In this document: one piece after another, positions 12,860-23,610 of the stretch
Position numbering within the stretch: position 1 is the stretch's first letter
Layout of the letters: every line of letters starts with the position of its first letter
Assembly: GCA_029204225.1 (NCBI GenBank)
Contig: CM055108.1
Span: 18,325,779-18,385,778, forward strand
Reading direction: 5' to 3'
Source of the DNA: Diphasiastrum complanatum
Lineage: Eukaryota; Streptophyta; Lycopodiopsida; Lycopodiales; Lycopodiaceae
Length of the DNA stretch: 60,000 nt
Translations under genes and position numbers: made by a program
The notes under the pieces: generated by a model
What the model saw: only the letters and a program-made list of their open reading frames with translations
Database searches by the model: none
What the model was told of the DNA's origin: nothing

Positions 12860-14516
12860 AAATTTAACTCCTAGGATCCTGAATGAAATTGAGCAAGCTA
12901 CATAATGCAGCATGCTTTTCTCTCGACAGAGGCTTAGTCAAGATATCAGCCAACATACTGTCAGTTGAATAGTAACTTAATTTGACATCTTTATTCTAAA
13001 CTTTCTCTCTAAGAAAATGAAATTGAACTTCAATGTGTTTAGTTCTAGAGTGAGTTCGTGGGTTCAGAGATAGAGCAATGCAGCTCTGATTGTCACAATG
13101 AAGTATAGTTGGACTGATTTGAGGGATTATAAGATCTTGAAGCAATCTTCTGAGCCAAATGATTTCTTTACTGCAGAGGTGGCTACAACATATTCGGACT
13201 CTGTGGAAGACAAAGAAATGCATTTATGCCTTCGACTATTCCATGAAATGGGTCCTCCTGCCAGAAAGGATTGATTCTATCAAACCAGGCCCTTGGTGCT
13301 TGCTTTAGCCCGTAGAGAGCTTTCTGCAGCTTACATACCTTATGTTATTGGCCTTGAAGGACGTAACCTTCAGGTTGATAGATGTAGATGTCTTCTTCAG
13401 AAAAACAGTCTGAGCATCCATCTGGTGAACTTCCAAATCTTCAGCAGCTGCGATAGCAAGTGAAAATCGAATTGACTGAAGTTTTACAACTGAACTGTAA
13501 GTCTCAATGTAGTCAATCCCATAGGTTTGTTCATATCCTTTGATGACTAGTTGAGCTTTCCACTTGGCTATTGAACCATCTAGATTGAGCTTCAACTTGA
13601 AGGCCCACTTAGTGTCGATAATCTTTGCATCAGGACGAGAGCTTTGACAAGACGCCAAGTCTTATTCTTCATCAATGAATTGTACTCAACATGCATGGTA
13701 GAACGCCAGTTGTTTGCATTCAAACTCGAGAATGCTTCTACTATTGAGACAGTTCATCGTTGCTGATGAATGCATGAGGGGTATATCAATTAGGCTCTTG
13801 TCGATGTCGAAGAGATCTTTGAACAAAAGTCGGTTGCTGAGATGATGATTCTCCTTGCTGTGCGACATAGGTATCTTCAATGTTTGTCGGAATAGTCGCA
13901 GGTCGAGTCGTTGGAACGAACTCCTACATCGGCTATTTCTGCTTGAAGTCGTAGAACATGTCTTCGAGGAAGATTACATCTCGACTCGACATCGTAGGTC
14001 TGATAGGCTTTGTGTGATGTCGAGTATCTAATGAAGATACTCTTGCAGCTAATAGGGTCAAGTTTCTTTCTCAGATCAGAGGGAATATGCACATAACAAG
14101 GATAGCCAAACACTCGAAGGTTCCTTAGACTCGGTTTGTAGCATAGAAAGCATCGAAGGGAGTCTTTGAGCCAATTGCTTTGGTGCTTGAATAGTTCTGC
14201 AGATAGCAAGATGTTGAAATAGCTTCAGCCCAGAAATTCTTGGTGAGCTAAGCATTTGACATCATTGATTATGCTGCATTAAGTAGTGTTCGGTTCTTCC
14301 TCTCAGCTACTCCATTCTGCTATGGTGTGTAGCTGGTGGTGAACCGATGATGAATGCCGCATGATGATAAATAGTCAGACATTTTGTTTGACATGAACTC
14401 TCCACCACTGTCTGTACGCAGGGTCTTGAGTCTTTGACTAGTCTGTGTCTCAACAAACTGTTTGAATTCTTTGAAACAATTGAATGCCTCAGACTTGTTC
14501 TTAATGAGCATAACAT
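12860..14516 (-). pseudogene. Ty1/copia pol fragment: integrase C-terminus, RT, RNase H
   Basis: The order on the minus strand is integrase (ending HHRFTTSYTP near 14320), its C-terminal part (KPSLRNLRVFGYPCYVHIPSDLRKK, 14150-14040), reverse transcriptase start (IIDTKWAFKLKLNLDGS, IKGYEQTYGIDY, 13640-13500) and RNase H tail (LHCDNQSCIALSLNPRTHSRTKHIEVQFHFLREK, 13120-13000). The RT catalytic block with the YVDD-type motif is missing because sequence near 13300 jumps directly to the RNase H region. Several stops and frameshifts are present. It ends at the purine tract before the LTR at 12850. Confidence 0.88.
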
Positions 14517-14519
14517 GTA

Positions 14520-14838
14520 CTTCTATTTTTGTTTTTTTTAGTTCAAATGCCCTAAGGTCTCCCCAATGGAGATTATGCGTTTCCGACAAGAGACTATAAA
14601 ACTTGTGATTGAAAATTCATATCCAGTTTCAATTGCAGATGCTTCATTACCAAAGTTACTTCCAACTGGAGAAATGGATATAGAGATCATAGAAAATATA
14701 GATGATACTCAAGTTGATATAGAAAATAGATGGCCTCCCTTCAAGTAGATGAGGCAATATGTTTGTTTAAATATACTCCTCAGCCTCAGATGCTCTACTA
14801 TGCAGCCTAGCTTCTGAGCCTAAGAAGAATATAAATAC
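14520..14838 (+). other. Foreign ~320-bp insert in copia integrase, with 60-codon ORF
   Basis: This block splits an integrase ORF of the minus-strand element: FIDDYSRF-type sequence stops near 14839 and IKNKSEAFNCFKEFKQ resumes near 14516, whereas the sister copy at 11270 is continuous. On the plus strand it starts with a pyrimidine run ending in AG (tttttttag near 14541), like a splice acceptor. That is followed by an open frame whose ATG-bounded part is 14566-14748 (MEIMRFRQETIKLVIENSY...) and ends in a stop. I do not recognise the peptide. No clear target-site duplication was found. It may be a captured exon or a fragment of another element. Confidence 0.55.
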
Positions 14839-15388
14839 TAACTTTATTAGTAAATCTTGAATAGTCATCGATAAAAGTGATAAATATAGTGCTGAACCTA
14901 GTGATGGAACACTCATAGGGCCACACATATCATTATGTATTGATCCTAAAATGGACTTAGCTCTAGTGGCTTGTCCCTTTGGGAATCTTGATCTACGATG
15001 TTTGCCTAGTAGGCACATCTCACAGACATGTCGAATGTCAATGGAGGCAGCATTAATGTTTAGATCCTTGATGCATATACAAGATTGATCTCATGTTTAC
15101 ATCTGTTGTTCATGTAGACCAGAAAGAATGTCCCATGTCTCTTTGGAACTGGAACAATTGGCTACATGAGCTATTTGTGAATCTTTAAGATTAAGAGATA
15201 CAATGGCAAGAGCTTTGCCATCCTTAGCTTCCCAGGTGGTCAGCATGTCAGGTTCAGCCGGCTTGGCTATTGACGTATCCCCAAAGTTCTTTTTCACTAA
15301 GTATCATCTTCATCTTGAACTTCCACATGTGGAAGTCATCATCATTGAACTTGTTTTTCAAGCAGATTTCTGAAGATGTACCTTCCAT
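14839..15388 (-). pseudogene. Copia gag joined by deletion to pre-integrase/integrase
   Basis: Minus-strand Gag starts at 15388 (MEGTSSEI...) and runs through LTTWEAKDGKALAIVSLNLKDSQIAH and KETWDILSGLHEQQM to about 15107. It then passes into pre-integrase sequence (IRHVCEMCLLGKHRRSRF) and the start of integrase (MCGPMSVPSLGSALY). The zinc knuckle and protease are missing, so a deletion joins the two parts. The Gag is the same family as the plus-strand copy starting at 16788. Confidence 0.82.
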
Positions 15389-15510
15389 GATGAATGATCT
15401 AAGAAACTATAAAATAGTCTTGAATGCTAATAATAGTTTGGAACGATGGCTATGGTACCAACTTGTTGGGTTCCTACTAGTCTGATAATGCCAACGAGTT
15501 GGGTTTGAAT

Positions 15511-15524
15511 AACTCTGATACCAA
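15511..15524 (-). other. Primer-binding site of copia element (initiator tRNA-Met type)
   Basis: The minus strand reads TTGGTATCAGAGTT immediately after the LTR end CCCAACA. TGGTATCAGAG is the usual copia primer site complementary to the 3' end of initiator tRNA-Met. A degenerate repeat of the LTR-end sequence (cttgttgggttcctac) lies 60 bp further into the element near 15464. Confidence 0.8.
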
Positions 15525-15526
15525 CT

Positions 15527-15878
15527 TGTTGGGTTTCTTGTATGCGGAATAAAAGAGAGAACTCAACATGCAAATTATAATAGGATCTTTACCAAACTAT
15601 AGCTTCAGACTTTAACTTAGATCGACAGGAAAGATATCTTGTAGGTGTCAAAGACAACCATGAAGGGAGCGAAACACAGTTAGGCATCTATGAAAGCCAT
15701 GCTTGCTTTGAATTTAGATATCCTGAGTGAGTCGTGGAGCGAGTATTGGTGTATGAAAGAGGATTTATCAAAAAACATTCATAATGCAACACACATAAGA
15801 AAATAGAGAATCTGAATTAAGCTGTTGTGAATACAACTATCAGATCATGATCCTGTGCCCAAGAATGGTTCACAGTAA
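15527..15878 (-). repeat. Truncated copia LTR, minus orientation
   Basis: This matches the 11791-12140 part of the complete LTR (R-U5 end), beginning with tgttgggtttct on the plus strand. The match stops abruptly at cacagtaat (15878), where sequence of the same LTR in the opposite orientation begins. It is the 5' LTR of the gag fragment at 14839-15388. Confidence 0.82.
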
Positions 15879-15879
15879 T

Positions 15880-16712
15880 CACTCTCTCTACAACAACATT
15901 GTAGTCTTACTCTCTAAAGTCCAACGTCTGTGCAATCAATCAATTGAATCAGAAGCAATATCGACATCGAATTCTTCAACATCCTTCGAGTTCGAGGTCC
16001 ATGTCATAGACATCCTGTCAACTTGCTTAGCCCTGTCCGATGTAGACTACGTTACAGTTCACTTCAGTACTTTTTAGTAACTGCATTGTTTCATGATCGT
16101 TGCCCACACAATCATTGTAATTGTTCCATGTATATATACATAACGACAACTCATGAAAAAATAGAATGCAAGTGAGAAGAGTGATGAATGAATGGATGAG
16201 CAACAAGAACATGAATAATAATTTAGCGTGATTCAGAGTTCCTCCATGTTGTATCTTAAGTATCTGACTATTTGATTCCTTAGGATCAGAGATATTCGAG
16301 AGAGTGAAAGCTATTCAAGAAGTAGAGATAGTTATTCAATCTGTAGCTAGCTAAGTAAGGTCACAACACATAGTGCGCTATTACTCTGAACCATTCGAGG
16401 GCACATCATAATCCGATCATTGTTTTAATTCAGATTCTCTATTTTTTTTATGTACGTCCCACTATGAATGCTTTCCGATATTTTCTCTCTCATTGATACT
16501 CGCTCCATTCAGAATGTTTAATCTCAAAGAAAGCATGGCTGTCTCAGACACCTAACTGTTTCACTCCCTTCATGGTTGTCTTTGACACCTACAAGACATT
16601 CCTCCTGTCGATCTAAGTTAAGGTCTGAAACTATAGTTTGGTAAAGCTCCTATTATAATTTCTATGTTGAGTTCTCTTTCCTATTCCACACTTAATCACG
16701 AGAGCCCCAACA
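15880..16712 (+). repeat. Copia LTR, plus orientation, head-to-head with its neighbour
   Basis: It begins inside the LTR at ctctctctacaac, lacking the first ~70 bp, runs through a shortened GAAGTC-type minisatellite and ends gagccccaaca at 16712. A degenerate primer site (tggtaacagggcc) follows at 16715-16728. Its last ~350 bp are the inverted copy of 15527-15878, separated by about 480 bp. Confidence 0.82.
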
Positions 16713-16787
16713 GAGTGGTAACAGGGCCATCGTTCCAAACTACTATTAGTATTTGAGACTGTTTTACAATTTCTTAGATCATTCATC

Positions 16788-17917
16788 ATGGAAGGTACAT
16801 CTTCAGAAATCAGCTTGGTCAATAAGTTCAACAGTGATGACTTTCACATGTGGATGTTCAAAATAGAGATGATACTCATTGAAAAAGAACTCTGGAAATA
16901 CGTCAACGGTTCGATAGCCAAGTCGGCTAAACTTGACATGCTGAGCACCTGGGAAGCTAAGGATGGCAAAAGCTCTTGCCATTGTATCTCTGAATCTTAA
17001 AGATTCAAAAATAGCTCATGTAGCTAATTGTTTCAGCTCCAAAGAGGCATGGAACATTCTTACTAGTCTATACAAAATGACAGATGTATCGACTCATCTC
17101 TTTTTGAGAAAGAAGTTCATGTCACTCAAGATGAGTGAAGCAACCCCAGACACTGATCATCTAAATGAATTCAAACATCAAACAATCAGTTAGCTGCAAT
17201 AGGTTCGCCAATATCAGACAAAGATGCTAACATGTCTCTTCTATCCAGTCTTCCTCCCTCTTATGACAATCTAGTATTTCTACTTAGCAATGCTCCCAAC
17301 CTGTCTTTGCAAAAGGTGACAGCAAGTTTATTGCAAGAAGAAGTAAGAAGAAAAAGCTTATCTACATTGAATTCGAAGACAATCACTCTCTATTCGAATA
17401 AGCAACAGCCCCAGAAGAAGAAATCTTTGAAGGACAAGAAGACAAAAGTTGAACAAACTGATTCAGACCAGCAATCACAACAGCACAATCGACAACATCA
17501 AAAGCCTAGGACCAGACTCTTCTACAAGTACTGCAAGAGAACAAATCACGACATCAAGGATTGTCGAGTTCTCAAGCACAATGAAGCAAAGAAGAAGATG
17601 TAGCAGGATGGAGGATATGATTCTACCATAATCTCTCATGAAGACCCAACTCTGCTAATGATACAATATGAACCCATTAGAGATGCATTGGATTGGTATC
17701 TCGATTCTGGTGCTTCTCAGCACATGACTTCATGTAAGTCCTTATTCGAAGACCTCACACCAGCAAATTCGAAGTATGTCTACTTTGATGACTCAAGTGC
17801 ACTACAGATTGAAGGCAAAGGATCTATATGCCTTTTTCTTCCAAATGGTAAATTGACCTTGCTCAAGGATGTACTTTACATACCCAAACTGACCAAAAAT
17901 ATATTGTTAGTCAGCGA
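16788..17917 (+). pseudogene. Ty1/copia gag-protease fragment
   Basis: Gag starts at 16788 (MEGTSSEISLVNKFNSDDFHMW) and continues with frameshifts through 16963-17193 and 17232-17603. A zinc knuckle near 17519-17566 has its first cysteine replaced by tyrosine (YKYCKRTNHDIKDC). The protease region at 17658-17917 keeps an intact DSGAS active site (DWYLDSGASQHM), followed by LKDVLYIPKLTKNIL. At 17918 a copia LTR begins directly, so integrase, RT and RNase H are deleted. Non-functional. Confidence 0.88.
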
Positions 17918-18503
17918 TGTTGGAATTAAGCTTCACTCCGACTCATCCGAATTTGATTCCTGAGCACAAGTATACTATGTAAATATATAAGCTCTCTCTA
18001 CAACGACATGCAACCTTACTCTCAAAAGTTGAACATCTATGCAATCAATCAATTGAAGCAGAAGTAGGATCAACATCGAAGTCTCTGACTTCAAGGTCAT
18101 CGACATCCTATCAACAAACTCCATCAACCTCAAAGTCCATGTCATCGACTTCTCCGACTTCGAAGTTCACGTCATTGACTTCCCAGACATCGAAGTCATC
18201 GAAGTCTTGGCAACATCTCCATTGACATCGAAGTCCACGTCATCGACTTTTCCGACTTCGAAGTCACTGAAGTCATCGACAATGACATCCTCTCATGAGC
18301 AAGCCAGTCAACTCGACTTGCCCGAAGTCTTCCATGATCGTCAACTATCACCATTCAAAATGGGGCTCTTCCTTTGCCCTGTCTAATGCAGGCTATGTTA
18401 CATGGTATATTGGTGCTCAGGAATCGAATTCGATTGAGTCAAGAACTCGAATGACTCAAATTCAGGTGTGTCGGAGTGAAGCTTAATTCTAGCACATCGA
18501 CCA
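17918..18503. repeat. Copia LTR plus an inverted LTR terminus
   Basis: 17918-18400 is a plus-strand LTR starting TGTTGGAATTAAGC, with the TATA-like tatataagctc and a long GAAGTC minisatellite. It breaks off near 18400, and 18405-18503 is the first ~100 bp of the same LTR inverted, ending aagcttaattctagcaca (minus: TGTGCTAGAATTAAGC). This is a second head-joined LTR junction in the cluster. Confidence 0.75.
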
Positions 18504-18930
18504 TTACTAAATGGAAATCGTTGTCCAAAAGCAATATTTCCAAAAAGATGATGGGTATCATACCTCAGAGATTGTCCGAATGTGTGGCTGTGACAACACT
18601 CAATCGTAGCAATTGCTATTGAAGCCAATCCTTCTAAACCAATCCACAGTTATCATACATGTGAGCTATTTACAACAAGTATACCTCATTCCTGGGTATT
18701 GATCCAACAATTAGTGGGCCATAGACAGAGCAAAGCTCTTACCTTTACTCGTAGAGCTTCTCCTTATGAATACTCTTCTGTTTCTATTTGCATGTCTCTC
18801 CACATCCAATCCAACTATGGTTGCAATAGACAGAAGAAGAACCAACCAAAAAGAGAAAGGGAGAGAGAGTAGTTGAGTAAAAGTTAGGGCAATGCAATCT
18901 CCTTACTTATAGAAGCAAGAGATTGGAGGG
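18504..18930. repeat. ~410-bp direct repeat, copy 1
   Basis: It matches 20752-21153 at high identity over nearly its whole length (landmarks cgttgtccaaaagcaat, gatccaacaattagtg, accaaccaaaaagagaaa, cttatagaagcaagag). The minus strand has a TATA-like ctataagtaagg followed by a pyrimidine-rich tract, resembling an LTR or promoter. The ends do not show clean TG..CA. Confidence 0.8.
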
Positions 18931-19191
18931 CTCTCAACCCATGGAACTGCCGAGGTAGTTGTCAGATCTCTATTCAAGGGAGGAGGCAAGGCTTGTACTG
19001 ACCTCCAAAACTCATGAGATGAACTCTTAGGGTGACAGGAAGTTAACAGAAGGAAGACTCCAAAGCTTAAGGGTGGTTTTGGCAGATTTAAATTCAATAG
19101 TACGAACAGGTACCAAAGGTACTTGGCAACTCTTGGCTTGACAAAAATCAAAGGTAGACTGATTATCGATTTCTTGCAAAAGAGATTCTAG

Positions 19192-19494
19192 CTAGGAAGC
19201 ACTATCTTCATCAAGGTATTCAGTAAAGATCAAGGGGTGGGGTGAAAGAGGCGATTCGGTAATGGTAGGAATATCAGCAATCAAAACACTATTTCCTTTT
19301 TCCAAATAGGTAAAAATCTTCCGATGCAAATTACAAAAACTTTCTTCAGTAGCAATGCATTCAACATAGTTAGGAAGATCAACAAAGATACTTTCGACCA
19401 TGTTTAAGGTGTCCTTCTTGTTAATGAAATCCATATTAATATTTATCCAATCCAAAGTAGTGAACAAGACAAAAAACCATATCATTAGGGCCAT
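19192..19494 (-). CDS. Unidentified 100-codon ORF between direct repeats
   Basis: The longest open frame (100 residues) between the two 410-bp repeats starts at 19494 and ends at 19192. The same frame remains open for about 60 codons beyond the stop. It contains MDFINKKDTLNMVESIF and ESFCNLHRKIFTYLEKG and is rich in acidic and hydrophobic residues. I recognise no domain. It could be the decayed product of a short retroelement bounded by the repeats, or chance. Confidence 0.3.
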   Translation of the reverse strand: MALMIWFFVLFTTLDWININMDFINKKDTLNMVESIFVDLPNYVECIATEESFCNLHRKIFTYLEKGNSVLIADIPTITESPLSPHPLIFTEYLDEDSAS

Positions 19495-20751
19495 CGACGT
19501 TACAAGTAGCTATATCAGTTGATGTAATAAGATTGTGAACCACAATAGCATTCCTCATGCAACATATGATAGTCTGAATAAAGGGGCTAGGAGGTGGAAG
19601 GGGCTCCCCATATCCAGGTGTAGTTGTATCATGAAACCATCCTGTGGACTAAACCATAAAACAGACCTCGTTAGCCATAAAATACAAGTAAAGGTAAAGG
19701 TTTGGTACTACCCCAGCCAAAGGGTAGTCGGGGTGGCATCAAAGATGCTAGAGAGAGAGTAACAAGATTTTACATAGTCCCTCTTGACAAGTCAAGACCA
19801 AACCCTTTGAACCCTTCAATTTATAGCATAACAGGTAAGAGCAAAACTGTATAAAGTCTTACAGTACAAAGTACCATAAAGTGAAGCAAGTTTTAGGACA
19901 CTCAACTGTTACCTGCCATTATCCCACAGAACACAACCGCACAAGTTAGTTACGTGAGGAAGACAGGTGTCATAGCTGAGCATCAGTTGTTATCCATGTC
20001 TGAAACATGATTCACTACCTTATCAGCTTGATTACAATTACAATTAATATGTCCAATCTTCTCTATCATGCATTCCATAATTAGCATTACATTCTGCTCT
20101 CTCTAACAAAACCATACCAGAGCAGATAATATGTTGATCAGTATAAGAGCAAAAAAAAAATGTATTAAGTTCACATAAGCATTTTACATGTATAGAGCTA
20201 TCTTGCAATATACAGATAACAAGAGGCATGACTTCGGCATCAGTGCTAGGTACTAGGGCAAATTCGTGCCATACTAGCCCCAGGCACTCCCATGAAAGTC
20301 GTAGGGAGTCCAAGCACCTTATGGCTTGGGCAATTCCATGCCATACAAGCACGTCAAGATCAAGCTTCTTACAAAATTCATAGCTTATTCAAAAATAAAC
20401 TATCCTTAAGTCAAATAAATATGTCCTTGTTAAAAGTATCGTATATAACTCATTATCAATTTTAGTTGTTTTCCAAATAGTTCGGCTGTCTAAGTTGTGA
20501 TTCCTGCAGGTATCAGATGAGCAGACATAGAACCCAAAATGGGTTTCACCTTATCCTAGATCAAAGATCAATAAACGTGCAAGAAGATTTTTGAGAAAGA
20601 AATTAGTATTCACCACAGAGACAACTGTGGACTTAATTTCCAACGATATGGAAGTGTGATTATTCACTTTATAAACTAGCGCTGGTCTCTTCACTAAAAG
20701 AGTTTAGAAACTACACTGGCATCATCAACAATTTACTATCAAATGTATCAT
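19495..20751. other. Interior of direct-repeat unit, possible LTR-like sequence
   Basis: No recognisable protein. On the minus strand there is a TATA-like gctataaattgaag near 19827, followed by pyrimidine-rich sequence, reminiscent of an LTR U3-R boundary. I found no matching primer site, so this is only a suggestion. An ORF at 20044-20352 on the minus strand has no familiar motif. Confidence 0.3.
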
Positions 20752-21153
20752 CGTTGTCCAAAAGCAATATTTCCAAAAAGATCATGGGTATCATACCTCA
20801 GAGTTTGTCGGATGTGTGGCTGTGACAGTGCTCAATCGTAGCAATCGCTATTGAAGCCAATCCTTCTAAACCAATAAATTATCATACACGTGAGCTATTT
20901 GCAACAAGTATACCTCATTCTTGGATATTGATCCAACAATTAGTGAGCCATAGATAGAGCAAAGCCCTTACGTTTACTCGTAGAGCTTCTCCTTATGAAT
21001 GCTCTTCTATTTCTGTTTGCAAGTCTCTCCACATCCAATCCAACTAAGGTTGCAGTAGACAGAAGAAGAACCAACCAAAAAGAGAAAGGGAGAAAGAGCA
21101 GGAAGAGTAAAATTTAGGGCAGTGTAATCTCCTTACTTATAGAAGCAAGAGAA
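20752..21153. repeat. ~410-bp direct repeat, copy 2
   Basis: Second copy of the repeat at 18504-18930, same orientation, with scattered substitutions and one small deletion (accaataaatt versus accaatccacagtt). The start-to-start distance is about 2.25 kb. Confidence 0.8.
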
Positions 21154-21426
21154 CCCTCAGTTGCACTGAGTGTAAGTGAATGCACACCGTTAGATTAGAT
21201 CCCCATTTTGTGCATTTATCTCAACCATTCAAGGAATTCAAGTTTTCCACCAGAAAGAATTTTTTTTTTAAAAAAAAAACCTTTTCTTTCCTTGAGGGGT
21301 CATCCAACTTAGCATAGCAATTTGAGGCAATTTCATGGTTTTGGTTTCGAAGAGACAACATAAAAAGCTTTCCCAACAAAAAAATTTGTGGAGCTTTTAT
21401 AATAAAATTTGTACAAAACAGAGTCC

Positions 21427-21535
<109 letters not shown>

Positions 21536-21894
21536 ATTGTGCATTACCAAGGAGGAGCTTTACTTAGTGGCTCCAAGGAGATTGCTTCTTTGCCATTGGA
21601 TCGTGGAAACGGCCCAAATTAGACAAGATATCAAGGGACAAGATCAAATCTTTTGGAATTGACAGCCAAGATCTTTTTAAAGGGACCCAAAGGCACTTGA
21701 AGTGCAAATTGACCTTCATTTTCATTGAAAATCTTTACCTCGAAAGGGACCCAAGGTCCATAAATTCATGAAGTTGGGAGTTTCTTCACTGTAAAGAAAT
21801 AGTTCATTTATAAAAAAAAGCCCTTATTTCCTGATACCTTAACCGTTTTGGACCAAACGAAGGGCACCCTGATTGTATTTACAAGTATGGTACC

Positions 21895-22680
21895 CCAAAA
21901 TAGAGTGTTTGCTATGAAGAAAGTGCTCGGTGGATGCCAAATCTCTTTTTCCAAAGAGTTGCTACACATATTCAAGCTACAAGATTGCAAGTCAGTGAAC
22001 ACTCCTATTGAGCCATGTAAAAATATTTTTAAGCTTGATGAGTCACACCATTTGATGCCACATTGTATAAGCAACCAGTAGGAAATTTGATTTACCTTAC
22101 CACAACTAGTTAGGCCAAATATATGCTACATTGTTTGTATTGTAAGTCAGTTTATGATAGCACCTACTAAAATGCATTGGAAAACATCCAAACACATTTC
22201 GCAATATCTCAAGGGCACTTCCGATTATGGCTTGGTGTACAAGAAGTAGGAAGGTTTACCTGAGATTTGTAGCTATGTGGATGTAGATTGGGGAGTTGAT
22301 TTTGATGATTTCAGATCGACCATAGGGTATGTATTCCAGTTTTGTGGCAGTCGCTTTTCATGGTCTAGTAAGAAGCAAAGTACAATTGTTTTATCCATGA
22401 CAGAAGCAAAGTATATGGCTTTGTGTAGTGCGTCTCAAGAAGCCATTTGGTTGAGGTGAAGCAAGAAAATCCCACAACTGTAAATTGCAACAGTCAGAGT
22501 GACATTCAGCTGGCAAAGAATCTGGTGTTCCATGCAAAAACCAACCACCTTGAGATTCACTATCACTTTATACATGAGAGGCTGTTGAGTAGATAAATTA
22601 ATGTTGTTCACTGTAGTACAGATGAGCAACTAGTTGACATTTTCACTAAGCCACTCATTTGAAAAAAGTTTGATAAGTTT
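21895..22680 (+). pseudogene. Ty1/copia RT C-terminus and RNase H remnant
   Basis: Plus-strand frames give the end of reverse transcriptase (CKSVNTPIEP, SQFMIAPTKMHWK, ISQYLKGTSDYGLVYKK). RNase H follows (SYVDVDWGVDFDDFRSTIGYVFQFCG, SWSSKKQSTIVLSMTEAKYMAL, ASQEAIWLR) and then the terminal DEQLVDIFTKPL. Several stops and frameshifts interrupt it. It is a different family from the GAAGTC-LTR elements to the left. Confidence 0.87.
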
Positions 22681-23035
22681 AGATCAAAGCTTTATGTGCT
22701 TAAATTTTGTTAACTTTCATGCTATGTATATGAGTGAATGAAATGTAAATTCTGCTTTTAGGGAGAGAGGTAAATTAAAAGTAGAATCACTGTGTGTACT
22801 GTGGGTCAGTCCACTAGGACCAGTTGTCCTCGTGACGAGGCAAGTTGATGGGACACACATCCTATCAGCGGCAACTCGTGTCATGCATGGTTTGCCACAA
22901 GAATAGCTTTATGTATAGTGTATCAGTTTGAGAAATACAATTACGCTATGTGAGCTTGGAGAGTACTTTTTGACTATACGGTTACCATGTATGATGATTT
23001 GTGATTCTGTTTGGAGTGAATTTTAAATGTTTTTG

Positions 23036-23157
23036 CACAGGTTCAGGCTACAAGATTGTAAGCCAGTGAACACACCTATTGAGCTAGATAAAAGGCTTTC
23101 TAAGCTTGATGAGTCACAGCCATTTGATGCTACATTGTATAGACCGTTGGAAAGAGA
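23036..23157 (+). pseudogene. Second partial copy of copia RT segment
   Basis: About 120 bp matching 21960-22080 (RLQDCKPVNTPIELDKRLSKLDES...FDATLYRP). It is cut off at 23157, where a copia LTR in the opposite orientation begins, suggesting insertion into this RT copy. A shared left part and a break shortly before 23036 indicate a rearranged duplicate. Confidence 0.75.
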
Positions 23158-23610
23158 TGTGTGAAAGAATAGGTCGAATAGAATCGAATAAAAAAAATTC
23201 GAACGACAAGAATTAAAATTATCGTGCGCAGCGGAATAATCTTTCTCTTTCTCTATGCATGACTACGCCTATCAATTTCGAACAAAACAATAGTGATAAA
23301 AATCACATTCGATCTTATAGTAACTAGCTTTGAGATCACTAGTACTACAATGATTACGTAACCAAACATTAAAGCATTGAATTATCAGACAAATAATCAA
23401 AACCGTTGCGGTGGCCAAAGTCTTCGAAGTCACCGAAGTGCTCGAAGTCTTCAAACTTTGTTGATGATGTCAATAAATGTTGGAGCCACTTGTGAGCCAT
23501 TTCCAAGTAGTTATGTCAACTGCGTAGAAACACAAAAAAAGTTGCAAGTCTAAATAATGAGTTGAATGAAGAATAAAACTCGATTAGTCGATTAGTAGGA
23601 GAATAATCTA
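23158..23610 (-). repeat. Copia LTR, minus orientation
   Basis: Contains cgtgcgcagcggaat and catgactacgcctatcaatttcgaac, also found in the LTRs at 56513 and 58221, so it is a diverged relative of that family. Its right end abuts a purine-rich tract and pol sequence of the minus strand. It contains aagtcttcgaagtcaccgaa repeats. Confidence 0.7.

Noticed and set aside
22740-22800. Terminator-like hairpin after the copia RNase H remnant
   Set aside because: Imperfect inverted repeat taaattctgctttta / taaaagtagaatcac only; in plant DNA such a structure has no terminator meaning and may be an LTR edge.
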